The notes under the pieces were generated by a model, which had not been told where the DNA came from, did not search any database, and saw nothing but the letters and a program-made list of their open reading frames with translations. This document shows, piece after piece, positions 23,634 to 32,705 of a stretch of 64,000 bases of DNA. Each line of letters starts with the position of its first letter. Positions within the stretch are counted from its first letter, which is position 1. Position numbers and translations under genes: made by a program. The stretch comes from CAWAPS01 sp963783945 (lineage in GTDB: Bacteria > Actinomycetota > Acidimicrobiia > Acidimicrobiales > Palsa-688). The stretch lies in assembly GCA_963783945.1 (NCBI GenBank), contig CAWAPS010000007.1:310001-374000 (forward strand), read 5' to 3'.

Positions 23634-24291
23634 ATGACGACAGCGATCCAGCTTTCCGAAAAGCCGGAGATCGAGTACCCCGACGACGACGGCGAGCCCA
23701 TGGCGGACAACACCCTGCAGTTCAAGTGGATCGTCTCATCAAGGAAAACCTCGAAGTCGTCTTCCCGCACGATCCCAACGTCTTCGTCGCGGGCAATCTG
23801 CTGTGGTATCCGGTCGAAGGCGAGCCGACGATTCGCACGGCTCCTGATGCCATGGTCGCCTTCGGCAGGCCCAAAGGCCGCCGAGGATCTTACAAGCAAT
23901 GGGAGGAAGGCAACATCCCTCCGCAAGTCGTCTTCGAGACCCTTTCGCCCGGCAACCGGCCTGGCGAGATCGACCGAAAATTCCGGTTCTATGAGCAATA
24001 CGGGGTCGAGGAGTACTACATCTACGACCCCGATAGTGGCTCGTTTGAGGCATGGCTAAGATCCGCCAGCCGCCTGGTGAGGGTCAGAATGTTTCCGGTT
24101 TTGTGAGCCCCCGACTGGGAACGCGATTCGAGCCGGGAAGCGGTCCCGACAATTTGACGATTCTCCGTCCCGACGGAAGGCCGTTTCTGACCTACTCCGA
24201 ATTGACGGCACAGGCAGACGTCGATCGACGACGTGCCGATAAACTGGCGCGCGCGGCTCGCGAGCTCGGCGTCGATCCCGATACCATATGA
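23634..24291 (+). CDS. Uma2-family (DUF820) putative endonuclease, copy 1 (frameshifted)
   Basis: PD-(D/E)xK-fold protein of unknown role, abundant in planctomycetes and cyanobacteria. It starts MTTAIQLSEKPEIEYPDDDG and carries the family core: FVAGNLLWYPVEGEPTIRTA, PDAMVAFGRPKGRRGSYKQW, PPQVVFETLSPGNRPGEIDR, KFRFYEQYGVEEYYIYDPD. Asp of APDAMVA, Glu of FETLSP and Lys of DRKFRFY would be the active-site set. Frame changes near 23,738 and 24,090. It ends GVDPDTI with TGA overlapping a following ATG (24288-24291), the same ATGA overlap seen after copy 2. The C-terminus has only a short coiled coil (VDRRRADKLARAARELG). Confidence 0.82.
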
Positions 24292-24346
24292 AGCCCGCTT
24301 ACATCTTGCGTGCTCGGCCCAACGTGGTGTCGCCATCGCCACTTTC

Positions 24347-24391
24347 TGCTTGCCGGCTTATCTCCTCGGCCGCTGGCTCTATTCGACGTGA
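24347..24391 (+). pseudogene. Remnant of a second UbiA C-terminus
   Basis: The 45 bases up to TGA at 24389-24391 translate to CLPAYLLGRWLYST, against WLPAFILGRWLYST at the end of the UbiA gene (23462-23506): 11 of 14 residues match, and about 34 of 45 bases by eye. The preceding 55 bases have no start-to-stop gene, although an ATG at 24,288 overlaps the Uma2 stop. This is best read as the tail of a duplicated and largely deleted UbiA copy. Confidence 0.55.
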
Positions 24392-25257
24392 GCTCTGCGG
24401 CCCTTGCCATGGATACCTTGGCGTTGCGACCAGGCAATCGAGTAATCCTGTCATGACAAGCTGCTGCCCCAGTCGAGCCGTTGATTCCCCAACGGCCATC
24501 AGACTAAGAATGCCGTCTGGCGCATTGTCGACCTCGATTTCCACAAATTCGTTACGAAGCCGTCGACCCCCGCGATCCAAGCTTGTCGATGTCTCGATTA
24601 CAACCTGATATCATTGCATCCCCCGATGCGTTCGCCGCTGAGTTTCTGTGCGGTGGAGAGATTGGGCCTGGATCAACACGCAAAGCACTTACCCTGGTAC
24701 ATTGATGGAGGCATCGAATAACGGCGGTACGATCGGAATACAGTCGCAAATGTCGAAATGCCCCGAGGCTTGGAACTTACCACCAGCGAGCGCGATGAAG
24801 AGGATCAAGGACGAGTGGGTACGCCTTGGGCCGCGATCCGGACATTGGAGAGATCGCATGGTTTACGCTCCCTATGTCGGAAGGCCAACTCGCATCAAAT
24901 TAATGAGCGTATGAACGAAGGATGAAACAAACGAAAGTGCCACGCACGAGCAGCGGCCAGCCCGAGCACCCAATTAGCCGAACGGCCATGCGAGCAGTTG
25001 GCCGGCCCGCAGATTATGAACTACGTCCCGAACAAGCAGATCTCTTCACAGTCGAGAACGATCGGCGCAATCGTACGCGGTCAACACAATATATAGTATT
25101 GTGCAAACCACCAGCCTTACAACGGATCGAAAGCAAACCGCTCTGACATCGTGACAATTCTCTTGCCCCGATCAGCTCGACGGTGAAAATATGCTCCGCC
25201 GGCAGCAATACGACCTGCCGGCGCGATGCTGCCGACAACAGTTTTCAGGAGTTGCCG
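24392..25257. other. Long spacer without a recognisable gene
   Basis: About 865 bases of lower GC than the flanks. A minus-strand frame at 24,299-24,580 contains NEFVEIEVDNAPDGILSLMA and VMTGLLDCLVATPRYP, which looks protein-like but matches nothing I know and overlaps the UbiA remnant. No RNA gene, terminator or mobile-element end was found. Confidence 0.4.
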
Positions 25258-25729
25258 ATGCCGGTTGATACAGCCAAAGTGGAAGGCCGCCGCACGGTCG
25301 AGTACCACTCGCTCGATGACGTCGTTGCCGACGCCGGCCGCTTGACCTCCGGGCCGCTGAAAACCCTCGGCAATTGGTCCGCCGGTCAGATCTTCCGACA
25401 CCTCGCGACAGCCGTCAACGGCTCGATCGATGGATTCAAATCGGGCTTTCCCTGGTTCATTCGCGTACCGGCCAAGCTTTTCAAGAAGAAGCTCTTGAAT
25501 GGAGCGATGCCCCCTGGCCTGCGCGTGCCACCGAAATTCGCCCAGGAAGTGATGCCCCCCCGACCACCACCGAAGAGGGCCTCGCCGAGCTCGCCGCCGC
25601 GTCGCGCAGCTTCAACCGCGATCCACACCTCGCCAAACACGTCGTCTTCGGGGAATTGACCAACGAAGAGTGGAATCAGGTCCACTTGAACCACGCCAGC
25701 TCCACATGAGCTTCCTGGTTCCGCAGTAG
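25258..25729 (+). CDS. DUF1569 (DinB-like) protein (frameshifted)
   Basis: About 155 residues. The start MPVDTAKVEGRRTVEYHSLD is preferred over upstream codons because it matches the family length. Core features are NWSAGQIFRHLATAVNGSID (first His), the LKKKLLNGAMPPG-type basic loop, then after a frameshift near 25,562 TTEEGLAELAAASRSFNRD and FGELTNEEWNQVHLNHA, followed in a third frame by QLHMSFLVPQ and TAG at 25727-25729. The three His positions suit a DinB_2-type metal-binding four-helix bundle. Function unknown; the gene stands alone between the two Uma2 copies. Confidence 0.72.
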
Positions 25730-25876
25730 CGAAATGACGCAGCGCCGCGGGGTGTTTCCACGTTTACTCGTGCCTGCGGATGCCCCGCTTCCTCTGGCCA
25801 AGCCGAAGGTTCGCTGAGATAATCGATGATGTAAACGTGCCGGGAGAGCGACCCCCAGAACGAGGTCTCGAATACG

Positions 25877-26703
25877 ATGACGACGTCGATCCAGCTTTCC
25901 GAAAAGCCGGAGATCGAGTACCCCGACGACGATGGCGAGCCGATGTCGGACAACACGTTCCAGTACAAGTGGATGACTCTGATCAAGGAAACCTCGAGAC
26001 TGTCTTCCTGAACAATCCCAACGTCTTCGTCGCTGGCAACTTGCTCTGGTACCCGGTCGAAGGCGACCCGACGATTCGCACGGCCCCTGACGCCATGGTG
26101 GCCATCGGCCGGCCCAAAGGCCGTCGCGGATCGTACAAGCAATGGGAGGAAGGCAATATCCCTCCGCAAGTGGTCTTCGAGACCCTCTCGCCGGGTAATC
26201 GGCCTGGTGAGCTCGACCGGAAATTTCGGTTCTATCAGCAATACGGGGTCCTGGAGTATTACATCTACGACCCCGATAGCGGCTCGTTTGAGGCATGGCT
26301 AAGAACCGGCAACCGCCTGGTGAGGGTCGAGAATGTTTCCGGTTTTGTGAGCCCCCGACTGGGAACACGATTCGAGCCCGGAGTAGGTACTGACAACCTG
26401 AAGATTTTCGATCCGACGGCAGCCCGTTACTAACCCACGCCGAAGTGACAGCGCGGGCAGACGCAGATCAAAAGCGTGCCGACGCCGAAGCCAAGCGAGC
26501 CGATGCCGAGCGCCAGCGTGCCGACGCCGAAGCCAGACAAGCCGCGGCCGAGCGCGAGCGTGCCGACGCCGAAGCGAAGCGCGACCGACGATGCCGCAGA
26601 ACGCGCCGCGGCCGAGCGCAAGCGCGCCGACGCCGAAGCGAAACGTGCCGAAAAACTGGCCGCGCAATTGCGTGAGCTGGGCCTCGACCCCGATTCCATA
26701 TGA
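25877..26703 (+). CDS. Uma2-family (DUF820) putative endonuclease, copy 2, with extended coiled coil (frameshifted)
   Basis: Close paralogue of the copy at 23,634: same start (MTTSIQLSEKPEIEYPDDDG), the same APDAMVAIGRPKGRRGSYKQW and VVFETLSPGNRPGELDRKF core. Similarity extends upstream of the start, where GGATGC...CTGGCCA...AGCCGAAG...GATAATCGATG is shared with 23,530-23,580. It differs at the C-terminus: after frameshifts near 26,425 and 26,585 a long R/K-A-D-A-E repeat (DQKRADAEAKRADAERQRAD) precedes the shared ending KLAAQLRELGLDPDSI. The TGA overlaps the ATG of the TIM-barrel gene (ATGA at 26700-26703), implying translational coupling. Catalytic residues match copy 1. Confidence 0.82.
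26443..26660 (+). repeat. Coding tandem repeat, KRADAEA-type heptads
   Basis: Imperfect 21- and 42-base units built on CGTGCCGACGCCGAAGC encode R-A-D-A-E-x-(K/R) heptads, a highly charged helix or coiled coil. Copy 1 of the gene has about one comparable heptad pair, so the array expanded, or was lost in the other copy, after duplication. Confidence 0.7.
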
Positions 26704-27551
26704 AGCTCGGCTACAACACCAACGGCCTGGCGCATCACCGGCTCACAGACGCCATCGAGCTCCTGGCCGACCTCGGCTACCAAAGTGTCGCGATCACCTT
26801 GGACTCGGGCGCTTGGATCCCTACGATGATCCCGCCTCGCTCAATCGGCAGCTCGGTCTGGTGCGGCCGCTGCCCTGGCCCGCACAGGCATGGAGTCCGT
26901 GATCGAGACCGCGGCCGCTACCTTCTCAACCCGCGCAAGAAGCATGATCCGACCTTGATGGACCCGGACCCGGCGCAGGGCCATTCGAACCGACTTCTCC
27001 GCAGGGCAATCGACCTGGCCGCGGCCATGGGCTCGCAGGCCGTGTCGCTCTGGTCGGGCTGCCCCACGGCCCCGATCGAGGAAGGGCCCGGCATGGACCG
27101 GCTCGCCGATGGCTTGAAATCGCTTCTCGACTACGCCGAGCAAGCCCACATTCCGCTGGCCTTCGAGCCTGAGCCCGGCATGTTCATCGACACGCTCGAC
27201 CGGTTCTCCCGGCTCGATGAACGGCTCGAGCACCCCCTCTTCCAGCTCACCCTCGACTTGGGCCACGTCCACTGCCTCGATGAAGGTGACATCCCGGCGC
27301 TCTTGCGAAGCTGGAGCGAGCGCATCGTGAACATCCATATCGAGGATATGAAGAAGGGTACTCACGAACACTTGATGTTCGGTGAAGGCACGATGGACTT
27401 CCCCTCGATCTGCGCCGCGCTGGGCGAGATCGGCTACTCCGGCCCAGTGCACGTCGAGCTGAGCCGGCACAGCCATCTAGGGCACGACGCAGCCCAGCGA
27501 GCAGCTAATTTTCTGAAGCCGCTTTTATTGGCCACGCCATCTCGCGGTTGA
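26700..27551 (+). CDS. Sugar phosphate isomerase/epimerase-type TIM barrel protein, second gene
   Basis: About 285 residues, COG1082 fold, starting MKLGYNTNGLAHHRLTDAIE. Metal-ligand motifs: HIPLAFEPEPGMFIDTLDR (Glu), FQLTLDLGHVHCLDEGDIP (Asp/His), RIVNIHIEDMKKGTHEHLMF (His) and GYSGPVHVELSRHSH (Glu). A short out-of-frame stretch (about 26,812-26,910) should read GAWDPYDDPASLNRQLGLVR before RYLLNPRKKHDPTLMDPDP. It is only distantly like the TIM-barrel gene at 21,714. Coupled to Uma2 copy 2 by a 4-base overlap. Substrate unknown; sits at the end of the inositol-synthase/UbiA stretch. Confidence 0.82.
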   Translation: MKLGYNTNGLAHHRLTDAIELLADLGYQSVAITLDSGAWIPTMIPPRSIGSSVWCGRCPGPHRHGVRDRDRGRYLLNPRKKHDPTLMDPDPAQGHSNRLLRRAIDLAAAMGSQAVSLWSGCPTAPIEEGPGMDRLADGLKSLLDYAEQAHIPLAFEPEPGMFIDTLDRFSRLDERLEHPLFQLTLDLGHVHCLDEGDIPALLRSWSERIVNIHIEDMKKGTHEHLMFGEGTMDFPSICAALGEIGYSGPVHVELSRHSHLGHDAAQRAANFLKPLLLATPSRG

Positions 27552-27811
27552 CTGCGCCTTCCGTTAGTCACCCGAGCGATCGCCGCCCGGCCGATTAAAA
27601 ATTTGTACTAATTTGTTCGGCGCGATGTGCCTTCGGTGCGCGAGCCTGTAGTTAGCGGCACATACCAGCCGCAGCTTTGCAGCCACGGAGATTTCACGCG
27701 CGGTCACCGACGGCAATCGGTGAGACGACAAACGTCTTGAAAAATGTATGAGGGAATTAAGGCGCGTTTCGTCGTCGATCGATCAAGTTCCAGAGGGGAG
27801 ATTCGAGATCC

Positions 27812-28059
27812 ATGACCTCACGCCGATCCGTTTCGATCGTTGCGGCCGCGTTCTGCGCCTGCGTTTTATGTTTGGGTGCTTGTTTCGTTGCCGGCTGTAG
27901 CTCGGACACGATCGAGGCGTCGCCTGATCGAGCGGGTCAGTTGGAAAGCGCAGGAAGGGGGTCGACCTGTCGGCGAAAAGCAAGTCCGGCAGGAAGACAG
28001 GACCACCGATCGTCGTCAAGAGCGTCAAGGGCCTGATCAAGAAAGACGCACAACAATAG
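27812..28059 (+). CDS. Small lipoprotein, module 1 (frameshifted)
   Basis: About 82 residues. Signal peptide MTSRRSVSIVAAAFCACVLC and lipobox VAGC (Cys about residue 29), so probably an envelope lipoprotein. After a frameshift near 27,945 it reads KGVDLSAKSKSGRKTGPPIV VKSVKGLIKKDAQQ and stops at 28057-28059. The C-terminal motif SVKGLIKK is echoed by ASIKGGLKPGG in the lipoprotein at 34,830, which also lies just before a DUF1559 gene. No known domain. Confidence 0.65.
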
Positions 28060-28163
28060 CTGCCGACGAGCCGGCTCAGTCGGTCGAGCTTGGATCTGGA
28101 ATCCCCGCCCGAATCGTTGTCGTCATCGCTTCTGTTGTTTGTTTGCTAGAGAGGAGACTGTCC

Positions 28164-29299
28164 ATGAATCTTCGTGTTCGTCCCAAGAGCTTGAAACGCG
28201 GTTTCACGCTTATCGAGTTGCTTGTCGTCATCGCGATCATCGCGGTTTTGATCGCCCTCCTTCTGCCAGCCGTTCAATCGGCGCGCGAGGCCGCGCGCCG
28301 CATCCAATGCACCAACAATCTCAAGCAGATCGGGATCGCAACCCACAACTACATCGCGGCCAACAACGTGTTCCCCCAGGGGATCATGTACCAGATCAAC
28401 CCCAGCCCCTGCCGGCGCGTGCTTCACAAGCGGAAGCTGGTTCCTGGCCATGTCGCAGTACTTCGAGCAGGGAAGCGTGTACAACGCCATGAATTTCTCC
28501 ATTAACGTTTACACGCCGCAAAATGCGACGGTTTCGGCGCTGGGTCAGTCGACGCTCTGGTGCCCGAGCGATTCGGTGATCACCAACCTCAGTTCACCTA
28601 TCCTGCCGGCGCCGTGATGGCGACCCCGCTGACCATTTATTATTCGTCGTACGCCGGCAACACGGGGCAGTGGTACCAGTGGTTCGGCCTCACGGCGAGC
28701 ACGGCTGCTGCCGCTGCTTGCCAGTTCGGCACGAGCTATCCCGACACCCAGACCAACGGCTTGATCTACATGCTAAGCAACGTCAGCATGGCGAGCGTCA
28801 CCGACGGCACCAGTAACACGTTGCTTTCCGGCGAGCGAGCCCACGGCAAGTTCCCTCGCAAGATCTCTATTGCTGGAACTGGTGGACCTCCGGCAACTTC
28901 GGCGACACCCTGTTCACGGCGTTCTACCCCATCAACCCGTTCAACAAGATCCCCGACTTTTGCTGCCTCGATAGCGGGCCTGACGCCTATGTCGCCGCGG
29001 CCGCCAGCTTCCACCCCGGCGGGGCCAATTTCGGCTTCGCCGACGGGTCGGTCAAGTTCCTCAAAGACTCGATCAGCAGTTGGAAGATCGACGCCACTGG
29101 CGGCACGATCATTCCCGGGACCGCCGCCGGCCCTTCCGGAGGCAATCCCCCAGCGGGGGCCGGCTCAAACGGCTACCCCGTCGGCCTGTCTCGCGATGCC
29201 AGCGGCGGCTACGCTTACACCCCCAACATGTTTATAGGCGTTTATCAAGCCCTCGCGTCTCGCAACGGCGGCGAGGTCATCAGCTCTGACCAGTATTGA
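28164..29299 (+). CDS. DUF1559 pseudopilin-like protein, module 1 (frameshifted)
   Basis: About 378 residues. Type IV pilin/pseudopilin N-terminus: KRGFTLIELLVVIAIIAVLI (prepilin peptidase site G/FTLIE), then LLPAVQSAREAARRIQCTNN LKQIG, the hallmark of DUF1559 (SBP_bac_10). Later blocks are SVTDGTSNTLLSGERAHGKF, CWNWWTSGNFGDTLFTAF and the H-x9-G-x3-G signature in SFHPGGANFGFADGSVKFLKDS. It ends NGGEVISSDQY. A GAGGAG ribosome site precedes the ATG. Frame changes near 28,412, 28,595 and 28,868. Planctomycetes carry many DUF1559 paralogues; their substrate and assembly machine are not established. Confidence 0.88.
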
Positions 29300-29355
29300 A
29301 AAGGTCGCAGGCGCACCAAATCGCCTGCCGCCCGATGCAAACCACCAGCGATCGC

Positions 29356-29384
29356 AGAGCCCAGGCACCGCCTGGGCTCTTTTT
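29356..29384 (+). terminator. Rho-independent terminator after DUF1559 gene 1
   Basis: Perfect 11-bp stem AGAGCCCAGGC / GCCTGGGCTCT with a 3-base loop, followed by TTTTT, 57 bases past the stop codon. Confidence 0.88.
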
Positions 29385-29512
29385 CGTTCGACAGTGACTC
29401 GAACTCGCGCGCAGGGCGCGGCGCCGGTGTCATCATTGACGCCATCCGCCGCCGCGAGTAGCTTTTAAGATCGAGCTCTTGACCCTGATCCTGGCCGCTT
29501 TATCGTGGGATC

Positions 29513-31302
29513 GTGAACCGCCGTTTCACATTGTCGTTCACCTTTGTTTCCGCGCTGGCCGCGATCCTCGCGGTCTCGGTCGGATGCGAAAGCGGGCAGA
29601 AATCCGCTCAAACTGGCCCGCCGGTCGTCAGGCCGCCTGATGCCGCTCGGCCCAGTGCCATTGAGCACTTGAAGCCCCCCGCCCGAAAAACGCCGGCGGG
29701 TGAGCCGGGCCCATTCCGGTTCGCCGATATCGCTGCCCGGCTCGGGCGTTGATTTTGTCCACGTCTCGGGGATGACTGCCGCCAAGCAGTTCCCCACCGC
29801 CAACGGCTCGGGGGTGGCGATCTTCGACTTCGACAACGACGGCAAGATGGACCTCTATTTCGCCACCGGCAACGCCCTTCCCGCTGGACCCGGCGCGATC
29901 GGTGTCTAACCGGCTCTACAAGAATCTCGGCGACGGCCGGTTCCGCGATGTGACCGAGCCGTCGGGCCTGGGCTTCCGCGGCTATTGCCACGGCGTTATC
30001 GCCGGCGACATCGACAACGACGGCGATCCGGACGTCTTTCTCTGCAATTATGGCGGCGACGCCCTCTTCCTCAATAACGGCAACGGCACGTTCAGCGATA
30101 TCAGCCGATCGGCCGGAGTGAGCCGAGCCCGAGACCTGGTCGTCGAGTGCCGCCTTCCTCGATTTTGACAACGATGGCGACCTCGACCTCTACGTGACGC
30201 CGTTACGGCGACTGGCAATGGCCGCGCGACGATCGCTTCTGCGGCGATTCTGCCCGGAACATCCGCCGATACTGCTCGCCCAAGGAGCTGCGGCCGGTCC
30301 GCCACGCCCTCTTTCGCAACAACGGCGACCGGACGTTCTACTGACGTCACCCACGCGGCCGGGATCGAGCCGGGCGGACGGCCACGGCTTCGGGGTCGCC
30401 GCCGCCGACCTGGACGGCGATGGCCGGGTTGACCTCTATGTCGCCAACGATCAGGACCCGAATTTCCTGTTCCTGAATCGCGGTGACGGCACGTTTCGCG
30501 ACGCGACGGACGAATCCGGCGCCGGCCTGAATATCGAGGGCCGGACGTCGGCCGGCATGGGGGTCGACGCCGAAGACCTGGACGGCGACGGCCAGCCCGA
30601 ACTATTCGTCACCAACTTTCAGGAGGAATACAACACGCTCTACAAGAACCTCGAGCCGGCTCCTTCCTTGATGTCACCGCCATCTTCGGCCTTGCCGTCG
30701 ATAGCCTTCCCTGGATCGGCTGGGGCTGTCCCTGGCCGATTTCGACGCCGACGGCTGGCCCGATATCGTGGTCGCCAATGGCCACATCGACGATAACGCC
30801 CGGCTTTTCGGCCAGCCGTCGAGCTACGCCCAGCCCCCGCTGCTGTATCGAAACCTCGCGGGCAAGCGATTCGGGCTCGCAAACGCCGGCGCTGGCGCCT
30901 ACTTCCAGAGCGATCACGTCGGCCACGGTCTGGCCGTCGGAGACCTCGACGACGACGGCGACCTGGACGTGGTCATCAGCCATAAGGACGGTCCGCCCGC
31001 AATTCTTCGCAACGACACGCCCCGGGTCGGGCCGCTGGATCGGTCTCAAGCTCGTTGGTACGCGGTCGAATCGAGACGCGATCGGCACGCTCGTGACGGT
31101 CGAGTCGAGCGGCCGGACAATCCATCGCCAGCGCAAAGGGGGAAGCAGCCTCATGTCCTCACACGATCCCCGCCTTCTGATCGGGCTGGGATCGTCTGCC
31201 GAGTTCGTCCGGGTATCGATACGCTGGCCACGGGGAGCGACCAGCCGCTTTGACCGCCTCGCCACCAATCAAACGCATGAGATCCGGGAGCCGGCCCAAT
31301 GA
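29513..31302 (+). CDS. CRTAC1-family lipoprotein: FG-GAP/VCBS repeats plus ASPIC/UnbV domain (frameshifted)
   Basis: About 595 residues with a GTG start. Signal peptide FVSALAAILAVSVGC gives a lipobox-like VSVGC. At least six FG-GAP/VCBS repeats carry Ca-binding D-x-D-x-D-G loops: VAIFDFDNDGKMDLYFATGN, IAGDIDNDGDPDVFLCNYGG, FLDFDNDGDLDLYV, VAAADLDGDGRVDLYVANDQ, DAEDLDGDGQPELFVTNF and VGDLDDDGDLDVVISHKDG. These form an integrin-alpha-like propeller. The C-terminal ASPIC/UnbV region is NRDAIGTLVTVESSGRTIHR ... LLIGLGSSAEFVRVSIRWPRG. About seven frameshifts. The stop overlaps the next ATG (ATGA, 31299-31302). Likely a surface protein. Confidence 0.85.
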
Positions 31303-32547
31303 GGGATGCCCCGCCAGCCGGGCCCCAGCCGGATCGAAGAAGGGATCACACTCGTGGACCTGGCTCGTCGCGGTGCTCGTCGTTTTGGCGGGGCTTGCCG
31401 TCTTCGCGCTGGTTCGCCATTTCCCGAAACCGCCGCCACCAGACCCGCAAGAGCTTTTGAGCTCAGCAAAGGCTCATTGGTCAAGCGGGCAATTAGACAA
31501 AGCGGCAGCCGAGCTGAATGAGCTTTCGAGATCCACTGGGCCCGCGAGCGTTGCCGAACGTTTGCTGCGCGCCGAGGTTGCCAAGGAACGCGGAAAACTC
31601 GATGAGGCGCTCGCCGCACTGGAGGGTGTGCCCGACTCTGATCCCGACGCTGCCGTGATCTGGCGCAGCCGCGGGTTGGTCGAATTCGAGCGCAATCGCG
31701 CAGGCCGCCGAGGCGGCTCTGCTCCATGCCGTCAGTCTGAAGCCAGACCTGCCCGAAGCGCGCCGTGGGCTCATCGACTTGTACGCGATCCAGGGTCGAA
31801 AGGCCGATCTGGCCGCTCAGTATAAGTTGCTGGCGCGATCGAGCACCCTCAGCTTCGACGACCTCTATCTTTGGTGCCTCGGCAGGCGCAATGACGTCGG
31901 CCCGGCTGACTTGGCGGCCAAGCTCGAAGCGATGCTGCAGAACGACCCGGGCGATCGAACGACCCGGCTGGCACTCGCTGAAAACCATCGCCGGCTCGGC
32001 AAGCTTGCAGAAGCCGAGGCCGACCTCGCCTCTTTTTCGGCCACCGACCCTCTCGCGCGGGCGGCCCGCGCTCGCCTGGCGATCGATCGCGGGTCCGTCG
32101 AGGAAGCGGAGCGGCTGCTCGCGGAGGGCCCGGCCGATGACCCAGGGTTGGCCCGGCTCCGCGGCCGCCTGGCACTGGGCCGCGGCGATGCCTCGGCCGC
32201 CGGGCATTATAAGAGGGCCCTTGCGGCCGACCCCGACGATCACGACACGCTCTTTGGCCTGGGCCAATCCCTGAAACTCGCAGGCGAAGCCGCCGCGGCA
32301 AAACCCTACCTCGATGCCGCCCGCGCCCGCGAGCACCTTGAATGGCTCATTCAAAACGCCCGATCCAGTCTCCAGCGCGATGATCCCAAGATCTCGAGCC
32401 GCAATTGGCGACGCCTGCCTGTCCCTGGGCCGGTTTGCCGAAGCCCAGGGGTGGCTTCGACTCGCTCTCGCCCGCGACCCACTCGCCGGCGATGTTCAGA
32501 AACGGCTTTTCGAGCTCGACTCCAAGCTAAACGGAACCGCGAATTGA
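31299..32547 (+). CDS. Membrane-anchored TPR protein, module 1 (frameshifted)
   Basis: About 415 residues. The start ATG overlaps the CRTAC1 stop. A single anchor helix SWTWLVAVLVVLAGLAVFAL is followed by tetratricopeptide-type helices: AKAHWSSGQLDKAAAELNEL, RAEVAKERGKLDEALAALEG, HRRLGKLAEAEADLASFSAT and RLALGRGDASAAGHYKRALA with final DPDDHDTLFGLGQSLKLAGE. The block SSTLSFDDLYLWCLGRRNDV aligns with TTLSFDDVYHWTSLLNNAWD of the TPR protein at 36,478, showing that the two are paralogues. Frame changes near 31,330, 31,705 and 32,400. Probably faces the periplasm and coupled to the CRTAC1 protein. Confidence 0.75.
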
Positions 32548-32705
32548 TCCGGGCACCAAGATTTCGCCGTGATGGAGCCCGCCGGCGCATCATCTGGCGT
32601 CGTCGCACGAGGAATCCTAGAATGGTCCCAGCACGCCTTTGTACCTTATCATGTCTGCCTCAGGCAGATTGCTTGCCGCAAAAGAGGAAGATCGAATGAA
32701 CATCA

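Noticed and set aside
24552..24749. Minus-strand frame with a Cys/His-rich start
   Set aside because: 65 codons, no family resemblance, no ribosome site and no partner gene.
26443..26660. Possible CRISPR or satellite array
   Set aside because: Units are 21/42 bases, in frame and encode charged heptads within the Uma2 gene; there are no spacers.
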